Of a stretch of 7,776 bases of DNA, positions 1 through 6,521 are shown one piece after another; the first letter of the stretch is position 1, and each line of letters starts with the position of its first letter. The stretch is from Alphaproteobacteria bacterium. GTDB taxonomy: Bacteria; Pseudomonadota; Alphaproteobacteria; Reyranellales; Reyranellaceae. Position numbers and translations under genes: made by a program. The notes under the pieces were generated by a model. It had not been told where the DNA came from. It did not search any database and worked only from the letters and a program-made list of their open reading frames with translations. The stretch spans positions 1 to 7,776 of the forward strand of contig JABCYT010000131.1 of assembly GCA_013290035.1 (NCBI GenBank), given 5' to 3'.

Positions 1-105
1 GACCGTGGCCACGCTCATGGCCGAGGGATCGTTGGGCTCGCTCTGGGCGGCCTCTTCGTACCAATCGCCGAAAAGCGCCAGCGGATCGGACTTTTCCCGT
101 ATCAT
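1..105 (-). CDS. pdxH: Pyridoxamine 5'-phosphate oxidase, N-terminal fragment (runs off the window)
   Basis: The first 35 codons of a minus-strand gene are present and the rest lies beyond base 1. The protein starts MIREKSDPLALFGDWYEEA and continues through SEPNDPSAMSVATV. The spacing of DP-x-LF-x-x-W, followed by the EPNDPxAMxxATV block, is the characteristic N-terminal end of PdxH, the FMN enzyme that oxidises pyridoxamine/pyridoxine 5'-phosphate to pyridoxal 5'-phosphate in the cytosol. The start at 105 is a choice. An in-frame ATG at 147-145 would add 14 residues (MPVVSPPTAPHIVV) and has only a weak purine stretch ahead of it. The 105 start leaves 78 bases to the divergent fabI, room for two promoters, while the 147 start would leave 36. 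A stop at 165-163 closes the frame upstream. Family assignment rests on the N-terminus alone, but pdxH divergent from fabI is a familiar alphaproteobacterial arrangement. Confidence 0.85.
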   Translation of the reverse strand, partial: MIREKSDPLALFGDWYEEAAQSEPNDPSAMSVATV

Positions 106-148
106 GACCACAATATGAGGGGCTGTGGGCGGCGAGACCACCGGCATC

Positions 149-177
149 TTGTCCCAATAGGCTTACCCCGCTAAGAA
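149..177 (+). promoter_or_regulatory. Candidate sigma-70-type promoter for fabI
   Basis: TTGTCC at 149-154 and TAAGAA at 172-177 are separated by 17 bases, the preferred spacing for a housekeeping promoter. The -35 is a fair match and the -10 a poor one. Transcription would begin about base 184, right at the first possible fabI start codon, implying a leaderless or nearly leaderless message. No Shine-Dalgarno sequence precedes that codon, which is compatible. A match of this quality can arise by chance, so this is only a candidate. The divergent pdxH promoter must lie in the same short region, but no convincing boxes were seen for it. Confidence 0.22.
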
Positions 178-183
178 CGATCC

Positions 184-1020
184 ATGATCGCTTCTGCACA
201 AATGATGGCCGGAAAAAAGGGCCTCGTCATGGGCGTCGCCAACGAGCGCTCGATCGCCTGGGGGATCGCCAAGGCCTGCCACGAGCAAGGGGCGAAGGTG
301 GCCTTCACCTTTCAGGGCGAGGCCCTGGAGAAGCGCGTCCGGCCGCTCGCCAACTCGGTCGGCGCCGAGATCATCGAGCCCTGCGACGTCACCAATGCTG
401 CAAGCATCGACGCCACCTTCGCCGAGATCGAGAAGAAGTGGGGCGGCCTCGATTTCGTGGTCCATGCCATCGCTTTTTCCAACAAGGACGAGCTGCGCGG
501 CCGCTATCTCGATACCTCGCCCGAGAACTTTCAGCTCACCCTGAATGTGAGCTGCTATTCCCTGACGGCGGTGGCGCAGCGCGCCGTGCCGCTGATGAAG
601 AATGGCGGCAGCCTGCTCACCCTCACCTACTACGGCGCCGAGCGGGTGATCCCGCACTACAACGTCATGGGCGTGGCCAAGGCCGCGCTCGAGGCGAGCG
701 TGCGCTACCTTGCGGCCGACCTCGGCGAGCAGAAGATCAGGGTCAACGCCATCTCCGCCGGCCCGATCAAGACGCTGGCCTTCGCCGGCATCAATGACGG
801 GCGCTATATCCTGAAGTGGAACGAACTCAACTCGCCGCTGAAACGCAACATCACGCAGGAGGAAGTCGGCAACGCCGCTCTCTACCTGCTGTCGGACCTC
901 GGCACCGGCATGACCGGTGAAATCATGCATGTCGATGGCGGCTACCACGTCGTCGGCATGATCAAGACCTCGTCGGCCAAGCAGATCGCCGAACTGCTCG
1001 GCAATTTCGAGGGCGAGTAG
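184..1020 (+). CDS. fabI: Enoyl-[acyl-carrier-protein] reductase (NADH), FabI type
   Basis: This enzyme reduces the trans-2-enoyl-ACP double bond in the last step of each round of type II fatty acid synthesis, in the cytosol. The 278-residue protein has the FabI-type glycine-rich nucleotide motif [11 protein letters not shown] (17-27), unlike the TGxxxGIG of ordinary SDRs. CDVT (67-70) and VVHAIAF (92-98) line the cofactor site. The active site follows the FabI pattern: Tyr149 (LTLTY), Tyr159 (IPHYN) and Lys166 (GVAKA), with the same 10- and 7-residue spacing as Tyr146/Tyr156/Lys163 of E. coli Fab[14 protein letters not shown] (187-199) and [11 protein letters not shown] (245-255) are also family blocks. 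It is slightly longer than E. coli FabI (262), with an extra C-terminal tail. In-frame ATGs at 202 and 205 are alternative starts; none has a clear ribosome site, and the first gives an N-terminus of length usual in alphaproteobacteria. It is first in a tight plus-strand unit with aroC 17 bases on. Confidence 0.96.
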   Translation: MIASAQMMAGKKGLVMGVANERSIAWGIAKACHEQGAKVAFTFQGEALEKRVRPLANSVGAEIIEPCDVTNAASIDATFAEIEKKWGGLDFVVHAIAFSNKDELRGRYLDTSPENFQLTLNVSCYSLTAVAQRAVPLMKNGGSLLTLTYYGAERVIPHYNVMGVAKAALEASVRYLAADLGEQKIRVNAISAGPIKTLAFAGINDGRYILKWNELNSPLKRNITQEEVGNAALYLLSDLGTGMTGEIMHVDGGYHVVGMIKTSSAKQIAELLGNFEGE

Positions 1021-1023
1021 GGC

Positions 1024-1028
1024 GGAGG
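1024..1028 (+). promoter_or_regulatory. Ribosome binding site of aroC
   Basis: GGAGG lies 9 bases before the ATG at 1038, inside the 17-base gap after the fabI stop. It supports the chosen aroC start and translation from a fabI-aroC transcript. Confidence 0.7.
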
Positions 1029-1037
1029 CCGGCAGCC

Positions 1038-2108
1038 ATGGCCGGCAACAGTTTCGGTACTCTCTTCCGGTTCACGAGCTGGGGCGAAAGCCACGGCCCG
1101 GCGATCGGCTGCGTGGTCGACGGCACGCCACCGCGCCTGCCGCTCAGCGAAGCCGACATCCAGGTCTGGATGGAAAAGCGCCGGCCCGGTCAGTCGCGCT
1201 TCGTCACCCAGCGCCAGGAACCGGATACCGTCAGGATCCTGTCGGGCGTGTTCGAAGGCGTCACCACCGGCACGCCGATCGCGCTGCACATCGACAATGT
1301 CGACCAGCGTTCGCGCGACTATTCGGAGATCAAGGACAAGTTTCGTCCCTCCCACGCCGATTACACCTACCTCAAGAAATACGGCGTGCGCGACTACCGC
1401 GGCGGCGGCCGGCAGTCGGCGCGCGAGACCGCGGTGCGAGTCGCGGCCGGCGCCATCGCCCGCAAGATCCTGGGCGATGGCGTCAGCATCCGCGGCGCCG
1501 TGGTGCAGCTCGGAACCCGGAAGATCGACCGCGCCAAATGGGACTGGGCGGCCACCGCCGACAACCCCTTCTGGTGTCCCGACCGCCAGGCCGCACAGGG
1601 CTGGGAGGGCTATCTCGACGACGTGCGCAAGCGCGGCAGCTCGTGCGGCGCGGTGATCGAAGTGGTGGCTTCGGGCATCGCCGTCGGGCTGGGCGATCCG
1701 GTCTACGACAAGCTCGATGCCGATCTTGCCAAGGCCTTGATGAGCATCAATGCCGTGAAGGGCGTCGAGATCGGTGACGGCTTCGCCACCGCCGCCATGA
1801 GCGGCGAAGACAATGCCGACGAGATGCGCATGAAGGATGGCCGGCCCATTTTCCTCAGTAACCACGCCGGCGGCATTTTAGGCGGCATCTCGAGCGGTCA
1901 GGACATCGTCTGCCGGCTGGCCGTCAAGCCGACCAGCTCCATCCTCGCGCCGGTGCGCAGCATCGACCGCTTCGGCAACGAGGTCGAGCTGCGCACCAAG
2001 GGCCGCCACGACCCCTGCGTCGGCCTCCGGGCTACACCGGTGGCCGAGGCGATGGTGGCCTGCGTGCTGGCCGATCATCTGCTGCGCCACCGCGCGCAGT
2101 GCGGCTGA
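1038..2108 (+). CDS. aroC: Chorismate synthase
   Basis: Chorismate synthase converts 5-enolpyruvylshikimate 3-phosphate to chorismate, the final shikimate pathway step feeding aromatic amino acids, folate and quinones. It needs reduced FMN. The 356-residue length is typical of the bacterial (monofunctional) enzyme. The family signatures are present in order: [10 protein letters not shown] at 15-24 with the catalytic His18; KRRPGQSR at 47-54; [10 protein letters not shown] at 102-111 with the second catalytic His106; [13 protein letters not shown] at 119-131; [16 protein letters not shown] at 274-289; and [17 protein letters not shown] at 323-339. No flavin reductase domain is fused, so flavin must be reduced by another protein. 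The start is supported by GGAGG 9 bases upstream and by family alignment. Its stop codon overlaps the ribosome site of the next gene, suggesting coupling. Confidence 0.98.
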   Translation: MAGNSFGTLFRFTSWGESHGPAIGCVVDGTPPRLPLSEADIQVWMEKRRPGQSRFVTQRQEPDTVRILSGVFEGVTTGTPIALHIDNVDQRSRDYSEIKDKFRPSHADYTYLKKYGVRDYRGGGRQSARETAVRVAAGAIARKILGDGVSIRGAVVQLGTRKIDRAKWDWAATADNPFWCPDRQAAQGWEGYLDDVRKRGSSCGAVIEVVASGIAVGLGDPVYDKLDADLAKALMSINAVKGVEIGDGFATAAMSGEDNADEMRMKDGRPIFLSNHAGGILGGISSGQDIVCRLAVKPTSSILAPVRSIDRFGNEVELRTKGRHDPCVGLRATPVAEAMVACVLADHLLRHRAQCG

Positions 2109-2110
2109 GG
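2107..2110 (+). promoter_or_regulatory. Ribosome binding site overlapping the aroC stop
   Basis: GAGG begins within the aroC TGA (2106-2108) and sits 7 bases before the GTG at 2118. It supports GTG as the start of the following membrane-protein gene and suggests translational coupling to aroC. The next in-frame start, the ATG at 2172, would cut into the first hydrophobic segment. Confidence 0.5.
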
Positions 2111-2117
2111 CTGGGCG

Positions 2118-2654
2118 GTGGCCGCCGGCAAGCCCGTCGAGGCGCGCTACGGGTCGTTGCACAACATCAGCATGGCGGTCGTCTCGGCCGCCATGATCAG
2201 CGTGGCGATCCTGCATTTCGTCGCCCATCCGGCCAATGCGCCCGCGCTGTCGATGAACGACCCGCGCTTCGTGTTGTTCAGCCTGCTGGCGGTGGTCATG
2301 GGCTACTACGTATTCGTCGGCATCAGCCGCACCATCGATCGCCGGCCCCAGATCGTCATCGACCGCGACGGCGTCGCGCTGGGTTTCGGTCGCGACCGGC
2401 GCTTCGCGTGGGACGACATCCAGTGGGCGCGGCTGCGGCGGCTGGCGCTCCGGCCGCAGCTCGAAATCGGCATCGCCCCGCCGGCTTTCATCGCCGCCAA
2501 CCTTCGTCTGTCGATGTGGAGCTTCGATGACAGCCTTCGGCCCATCCGCGGCCTGCCGACCGCCGTGCTGGTGCGCGACAACGGGCTCGACAGGCGCGCC
2601 TCGGCAATGCTTGACGCCATGCGGACGTTCCGGCCGAATCTGGTCAAACCCTGA
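2118..2654 (+). CDS. Small two-TM membrane protein, STM3941/bacterial PH-like
   Basis: The gene encodes 178 residues from a GTG start. Two hydrophobic segments are visible, about residues 17-37 (ISMAVVSAAMISVAILHFVA) and 51-70 (FVLFSLLAVVMGYYVFVGIS), joined by a short loop. A soluble C-terminal part of about 105 residues follows. It begins RRPQIVIDRDGVALGF and continues FAWDDIQWARLRRL, a beta-strand/turn/strand layout with a 'W-D-D-I' block. This resembles the STM3941-type and other bacterial PH-like membrane proteins ('rP.lvId..Gi......i.WddI'). I recognise the architecture, not a specific function. Arg71 and Arg75/76 after the second segment fit an N-in, C-in topology with the PH-like part in the cytoplasm. 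It lies 9 bases after aroC and 20 before sppA, so it is almost certainly co-transcribed with both. Other possibilities are an uncharacterised membrane protein without a true PH fold, or a lineage-specific gene. Confidence 0.75.
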   Translation: MAAGKPVEARYGSLHNISMAVVSAAMISVAILHFVAHPANAPALSMNDPRFVLFSLLAVVMGYYVFVGISRTIDRRPQIVIDRDGVALGFGRDRRFAWDDIQWARLRRLALRPQLEIGIAPPAFIAANLRLSMWSFDDSLRPIRGLPTAVLVRDNGLDRRASAMLDAMRTFRPNLVKP

Positions 2655-2663
2655 GAGTTGAAC

Positions 2664-2667
2664 GGAG
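2664..2667 (+). promoter_or_regulatory. Ribosome binding site of sppA
   Basis: GGAG sits 7 bases before the ATG at 2675 in the 20-base gap after the preceding gene. It supports the start that retains the N-terminal membrane anchor. Confidence 0.6.
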
Positions 2668-2674
2668 ACTCGCC

Positions 2675-4426
2675 ATGTGGCGATTTATCGTTGGCCTGCT
2701 CGCGACCGTGGGCACCCTCACCCTGATCGCGATCGGTGGCATTGCCGCCTTCGTCGCCTCCGGCCCGTTCGCAGCTAAGCCGCTGGCGCCGCCGATCGTG
2801 CTGTCGATCGACCTGCGCGACGTGCCGGCCGAATCTAAGTCTTCCGGCCTGGCCGGGCTGTTCGGCGGCTCGCGCGACATCGTCGAGACGGTGCAGCTTC
2901 TGTGGCAGGCGGCAGACGACCCGCGGGTGATCGGGCTGTTCGTCGATATCGGCGACGAATCGGCGGGTCTCGCCCGCGTCCAGGAGCTGCGCCAGGCGAT
3001 CGCCCATTTCCGCGGCAAGGGCAAGTTCGCGGTCGGCTTCGCTGAATCGCTGGGCAGCGGCGGCACGCACTTCGCCGACTACTATCTCGCCTCAGCGCTG
3101 GAGCAGATCTGGCTGCAGCCGAGCGGCGGCTTTGCGGTGGCCGGCATCGCAGTCCAGACGCCGTTCATCAAGACCGGCCTGGACAAGCTCGGCGTGCAGA
3201 TCGAAGGCGGCAAGCGCTACGAGTACAAGAGCGCGCCCGACACGTTCCTCGAGACCGGTTACACCGGCCCGGCCCGCCAGAACCTGCAGCAGCTTCTGGC
3301 AAGCCTCTACGGCCAGTTCGTGAGCGACGTCGCGCGCGAGCGGCACATCGAGCCGGCCAAGCTGCGTCAGCTGGTCGATTCGGTGCCGTTCGATTCGGAG
3401 AAGGCGCGGCAGGAGAACCTGGTCGACCGCATCGGCTATCGCAGCGACGCGCTGGACGAGGTCAGCGCACGCGCCAAGAGCCGCGATCTCATCTCGCTGT
3501 CTGAGTATGCCGCCGACGAATCGCGGCCCAAGCCGCATGGCGAGGTCGTGGCGCTGGTGCGGGTGAGCGGCGCTATCACGTCAGGGCCGGCCGACGGCGG
3601 GCCGCTCGACGAGGACGTCGTGGCGCTGTCCGACGACGTCGTCGACGCGCTCGACCAGGCGGCGCGGACCAAGGAAGTGCGCGCCATCGTGTTGCGCATC
3701 GATTCGCCCGGCGGCACCTATCCTGCCGCCGATGCCATCGCCGACGCCGTGGGTCGCGCCCGTTCGGCGGGCAAGCCGGTGATCGTCTCGATGGGCGACG
3801 TGGCGGCCTCGGGCGGCTATCTCGCCGCCATCCGCGGCGACGTCATCGTGGCCCAGCCCACCACCATCACCGCCTCGATTGGCGTCTTCAGCATCTGGCC
3901 GGTGGCGTCCGACCTGCTGGCGTCGCTCGGGGTCAAGGTCGACCGCTTGAGCATCGGCGCCAATGCCGGGATGTACTCGCCTTTCCAGGCGCCGACGCCG
4001 GCGCAGAGCGCCGCCGTATCGCGCGAGCTCGACACGATCTACGCGGAGTTCACGCGCCAGGTCGGCGAAACCCGCAAGCTCGACGGCGCCCGGCTCGATG
4101 CCGCGGCGCGCGGCCGCGTCCTGTCCGGCGACGACGCCAAGAAGGCCGGCCTGGTCGACGAACTGGGCGGCCTGCAGCTCGCGCTCAACATCGCCAAGGC
4201 CAAGGCCGGCATTGACGAATCGCGGCAGGTCGAGATCCATCGCTTCCCGGCCGAGTCCGAGCGCTGGCAGAAGGTGCTGGCGCGCATCCTGCGGCTGGGC
4301 GGCGTCGACGCCAGCGGCCCGAGCCTGCGCGCGCCGCGCGAGATGCGCGAGGCCCTGGCCCGCTTCGGCATCGTCGCGCGACCCGGCAACGTCCGCCTGC
4401 CGCCGCTGCCGCCACTCTGGCACTAG
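2675..4426 (+). CDS. sppA: Signal peptide peptidase SppA, 67K type
   Basis: SppA is a membrane-anchored serine protease that degrades signal peptides left after secretion. The 583-residue protein begins with one hydrophobic anchor (about 4-29) after a short MWR N-terminus, so the body should face the periplasm. Two tandem peptidase S49 domains follow, as in the E. coli-type long form (618 residues), not the short single-domain form. The catalytic Ser/Lys pair is visible: Lys185 in YEYKSAPDTF of the first domain and Ser379 in MGDVAASGGYLAA of the second. They are 194 residues apart, against 200 between Lys209 and Ser409 of E. coli. IDSPGGTYPAAD (342-353) and TTITASIGVF (396-405) frame the active site. 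The C-terminus ends in a short Pro-rich tail (RLPPLPPLWH). It is last in the plus-strand unit and its TAG stop is part of a CTAG that also ends the convergent gene. The length and both catalytic residues indicate an intact enzyme. Confidence 0.95.
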   Translation: MWRFIVGLLATVGTLTLIAIGGIAAFVASGPFAAKPLAPPIVLSIDLRDVPAESKSSGLAGLFGGSRDIVETVQLLWQAADDPRVIGLFVDIGDESAGLARVQELRQAIAHFRGKGKFAVGFAESLGSGGTHFADYYLASALEQIWLQPSGGFAVAGIAVQTPFIKTGLDKLGVQIEGGKRYEYKSAPDTFLETGYTGPARQNLQQLLASLYGQFVSDVARERHIEPAKLRQLVDSVPFDSEKARQENLVDRIGYRSDALDEVSARAKSRDLISLSEYAADESRPKPHGEVVALVRVSGAITSGPADGGPLDEDVVALSDDVVDALDQAARTKEVRAIVLRIDSPGGTYPAADAIADAVGRARSAGKPVIVSMGDVAASGGYLAAIRGDVIVAQPTTITASIGVFSIWPVASDLLASLGVKVDRLSIGANAGMYSPFQAPTPAQSAAVSRELDTIYAEFTRQVGETRKLDGARLDAAARGRVLSGDDAKKAGLVDELGGLQLALNIAKAKAGIDESRQVEIHRFPAESERWQKVLARILRLGGVDASGPSLRAPREMREALARFGIVARPGNVRLPPLPPLWH

Positions 4427-4923
4427 AGGCGGACGCTTTTCACGACGTCAAGCGCGTCGCCGCTGCGGCGCAGCAGCGCCAACTCCTCGATCCGGCCGTG
4501 CATGGGCAGGTGCTGGCGCTCGACGATGCGGGCCACCTGCTCGGCGTCAGCCGCGCGATCGAACAGGCCCAGGGTGATGTGCGGCTCGAACGGTTCGCCG
4601 GCCGGCGTCGGATTGAGCTCGTCGTAGAGATTTGCGAGTTCGGCGCCGCCGTCGGCCGGCACCGCATAGAGGTAGGCCGCCCGCGCGGGCGGCGTCAGGT
4701 CGTGGCGGACCAGGCGGTCGAGTACGAACCAGAACGGCCGCCGGCCCGCGAGCCCATCGAGAGCGTCGTGCAGCTTCGCCTCCTGCGAAACGGCCGCGCC
4801 GAACACCAGGGTGAAGTGTGGGCCGATCAGAGCGGCCTCGCGCGGGTGGTACTGCGCCCGCAGCCGGCGCAGGGCGGTATCGTCGGCCTCGGCCAGCACC
4901 GGCCAGGCCACGACATAGAGCAT
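4423..4923 (-). CDS. 2H phosphoesterase, 2'-5' RNA ligase family
   Basis: The 166-residue protein carries the two hallmark H-x-T-x motifs of the 2H phosphoesterase superfamily: His36-Phe-Thr38-Leu in GPHFTLVF and His115-Ile-Thr117-Leu in FEPHITLGL. They are about 80 residues apart, as expected for the bilobed fold in which both pairs meet in one active site. Members include ThpR-type RNA 2',3'-cyclic phosphodiesterases and cyclic nucleotide phosphodiesterases, so the likely chemistry is opening or forming a 2',3'-cyclic or 2'-5' phosphodiester bond. The substrate cannot be told from sequence. The chosen start (MLYVVAWPVL) puts the first beta-strand at the N-terminus as usual and lies 1 base after the stop of the DUF169 gene. 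The frame stays open upstream to 5001, but that extension overlaps the DUF169 gene and has no family features. The TAG stop shares CTAG with sppA. It is the last gene of the minus-strand unit. Confidence 0.85.
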   Translation of the reverse strand: MLYVVAWPVLAEADDTALRRLRAQYHPREAALIGPHFTLVFGAAVSQEAKLHDALDGLAGRRPFWFVLDRLVRHDLTPPARAAYLYAVPADGGAELANLYDELNPTPAGEPFEPHITLGLFDRAADAEQVARIVERQHLPMHGRIEELALLRRSGDALDVVKSVRL

Positions 4924-4924
4924 G

Positions 4925-5752
4925 TCAGCCGTAGCTCTTGGCCATGCCGAAAGCGGGATCCATCGCCGCGCCATAGGGCGGGAACGGATAACGCAGGCCA
5001 TTCTTGCCGAGATGGCCCATGCCCTCGACGGCGCGCAGGAACTCGTCGGGTGGGCAGGCCATCAAAAGCTCGTCGTCGGCCACGCCGCCGTACCGGCGCT
5101 CGGCATAGCAGGGCAGCGACAGCGAGGTCTGGCGGGTGGCAAGCGCGCGCCCCCACGAATCGGCGCAGGCGCTCTCGCCGGTCACCGTGAAGTCGTAGCG
5201 GCGGTAGCGGTGGAACTGCAGGCCGTTGATGAAATAGATCATCTGGCCGGGCGAGCCGTAGAACAGGCAGATGTCCGGCGGATCGAGTCGCGCCGAGCGC
5301 AGCGGCGACACGACCAGGCCGTTGTACTTGCCGTCGGGCACGCGCGGCATCTGCGCCTGGTGCGCGGCCGAGGCTTCCTTGTTGCCGAACCACACGCCGT
5401 TCATGTGGTCGCCCGACAGGAAGCCCTCGCCGGGATGATTGAGCCCGACCACGCCGCCGCAATTGCCGCCGCGCGTATTGTCGACGGTGATGCCGAGCGT
5501 GAAGCCGTACCAACGCGACTGGGTCACCATCTGGCACATGGTGAACTTCATGCCGTCGGTCGGCTTGCGCACGCCCTGGATCTTGTCCATGTCGGCAGGA
5601 TCCTCGAACAGCCGCATGCCGATCGGCTGGGTGCGGATACGCAGGAGCTCGATCAGCTTGGCGGTGGCTTCGGCCAGCATGGCGCCGGTGATCTTCTCCG
5701 GCGGCGTCCACGGTGCGGTCTTGTAGCCCGGCGGCAGGGTCTGAACGTTCAT
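4925..5752 (-). CDS. DUF169 family protein
   Basis: The 275-residue protein looks like a member of the DUF169 family, whose biochemical role is not established. Visible blocks include LLRIRTQPIGMRLFED (36-51), where 'P.g..l' starts the domain; MKFTMCQMVTQSRWYGFTLG (68-87); GNCGGVVGLNHPGEGF (97-111), a Gly-rich segment; DICLFYGSPGQMIYFING (160-177); a Tyr/Arg-rich HRYRRYDFTVTGESACADS (181-199); and MACPPDEF (231-238). Six cysteines are present (73, 98, 162, 196, 215, 233), several in the conserved-looking blocks, which would suit metal or cofactor binding, though this is inference. No signal peptide or membrane segment is seen, so it should be cytosolic. The start at 5752 is fixed by a strong GGAGG 5 bases ahead. 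The frame is open well upstream into the SDR gene, but that part is a shadow. The gene lies 31 bases after the SDR and 1 base before the 2H phosphoesterase gene, so it probably acts in the same process. Confidence 0.8.
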   Translation of the reverse strand: MNVQTLPPGYKTAPWTPPEKITGAMLAEATAKLIELLRIRTQPIGMRLFEDPADMDKIQGVRKPTDGMKFTMCQMVTQSRWYGFTLGITVDNTRGGNCGGVVGLNHPGEGFLSGDHMNGVWFGNKEASAAHQAQMPRVPDGKYNGLVVSPLRSARLDPPDICLFYGSPGQMIYFINGLQFHRYRRYDFTVTGESACADSWGRALATRQTSLSLPCYAERRYGGVADDELLMACPPDEFLRAVEGMGHLGKNGLRYPFPPYGAAMDPAFGMAKSYG

Positions 5753-5757
5753 GGTTT

Positions 5758-5762
5758 CCTCC
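5758..5762 (-). promoter_or_regulatory. Strong ribosome binding site of the DUF169 gene
   Basis: On the minus strand, GGAGG (within ACGGAGGAAACC) lies 5 bases before the ATG at 5752-5750. It is the best Shine-Dalgarno match in the minus-strand unit and fixes the DUF169 start rather than the longer open frame reaching 6091. Confidence 0.75.
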
Positions 5763-5783
5763 GTGTCTGGCAGCGCAGGGTCG

Positions 5784-6521
5784 CTAGGTGAGGTTGAGCC
5801 CACCATCTGCGATGACGATCTCTCCGGTAACGTAGTCGTTGGCGACGAGGGCGGCCACCAGATCGGCGATGTCCTCCGGCCGGGCCGGACGTCGCATGGC
5901 GGATTTGGTGGCCCAAAGCGCCGTCGCCTCGGGCCAATCCGCGCCCATCGGCGTCTCGACGAGGCCGGGCGCCACGCAGTTGACCCGGATCGCCGGCCCC
6001 AAGGCCAGCGCCAGCAGCCGGGTGGCGTGATGCAGGCCGGCTTTGGCCGTGGCGTAGGGAATGGAGGCGCCCTTCGGCCGCGCGCCGGCATGGGTGCCGA
6101 TGTTCACGATCGCGGCCGGGCGTCCGCTCTCGGCCGACTTGCGCAGCGCCGGCTCGGCTTCAGCGACCAACACGAACGGCGCGATCAGGTTGATGTCGAG
6201 CATGCGCCGCCAGACGGCCGGCGTGGCCGCCTTGAGGTCGGCGTGCGGGATGCGGACCGCTTCGCCCGCGTTGTTGATCAGCACGTCGAGCCGGCCGTGT
6301 TGCTTCACGACAGCGGCGACGAGGCCGCGCGTCGCCGCTTCATCGCCCAGGTCGGCCTGATGGTAGCTGGCGCCCGGCAGCTCGGCCGCCATCGTGCGTC
6401 CGGCGTCGGCGGGCCGTCTGCCATGCAGCGCGACCGCGTAGCCTTCGCGCGCGAGACGGCGGGCGATCGCGGCGCCGATGCCCGAGGTCGAGCCGGTGAC
6501 GAGGGCGACGCGCTCAGACAC
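5784..6521 (-). CDS. Short-chain dehydrogenase/reductase (FabG-like SDR)
   Basis: This is a classical SDR of 245 residues that should reduce a ketone or oxidise an alcohol with NAD(P)H. Features in order: the cofactor loop TGSTSGIG (9-16); basic Arg35-Arg36 just after the second beta-strand (LHGRR), favouring NADPH over NADH; DL at 57-58; NNAG (83-86); the structural Asn111 (LDIN); the catalytic Tyr156 and Lys160 (PYATAK); VNCVAPGLVETPM (180-192); and ADGGLNL near the end. The position of the catalytic Ser, 13 residues before Tyr156, is Thr143 (NIGTHAG), a substitution still able to hydrogen bond the substrate. The start is GTG, inside the end of the upstream hydrolase gene: the frames share 8 bases (GTGTCTGA). 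A GAGGG 3 bases upstream and GGAGG 12 bases upstream are both off the ideal distance, so coupled re-initiation is likely. FabG-like annotation is possible, but with a dedicated fabI operon nearby and no acyl carrier gene here, the substrate is open. Confidence 0.9.
   Translation of the reverse strand: MSERVALVTGSTSGIGAAIARRLAREGYAVALHGRRPADAGRTMAAELPGASYHQADLGDEAATRGLVAAVVKQHGRLDVLINNAGEAVRIPHADLKAATPAVWRRMLDINLIAPFVLVAEAEPALRKSAESGRPAAIVNIGTHAGARPKGASIPYATAKAGLHHATRLLALALGPAIRVNCVAPGLVETPMGADWPEATALWATKSAMRRPARPEDIADLVAALVANDYVTGEIVIADGGLNLT

Noticed and set aside
466..477. Ala97 of FabI (HAIAF) at the position of E. coli Gly93, where substitutions give triclosan resistance.
   Set aside because: Ala is the natural residue at this site in other FabI proteins, including the triclosan-sensitive S. 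aureus enzyme, so it is not evidence of resistance.
163..1865. Long open frames antisense to fabI (163-948) and aroC (942-1865).
   Set aside because: They lie opposite clearly conserved genes, have His/Asp/Arg/Gly-rich compositions typical of antisense frames in GC-rich DNA, and show no family motif.
3631..3644. 14-base perfect palindrome CGACGACGTCGTCG inside sppA.
   Set aside because: It encodes an Asp/Val run (DDVVD) with preferred GC-rich codons and lies mid-gene; the simplest explanation is codon choice, not an operator.
4427..4460. TTTT and short GACGC/GCGTC inverted repeat just after the sppA stop as a terminator.
   Set aside because: The T-run lies in the loop rather than after the stem, and the stem is only 5 bp within the coding end of the convergent gene.
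4827..5711. A 294-residue minus-strand frame overlapping the DUF169 gene, and a longer version of DUF169 reaching 6091.
   Set aside because: The first is a different frame with low-complexity Arg/Ala/Pro composition. The second extends into the SDR gene, while a strong GGAGG marks the start at 5752.
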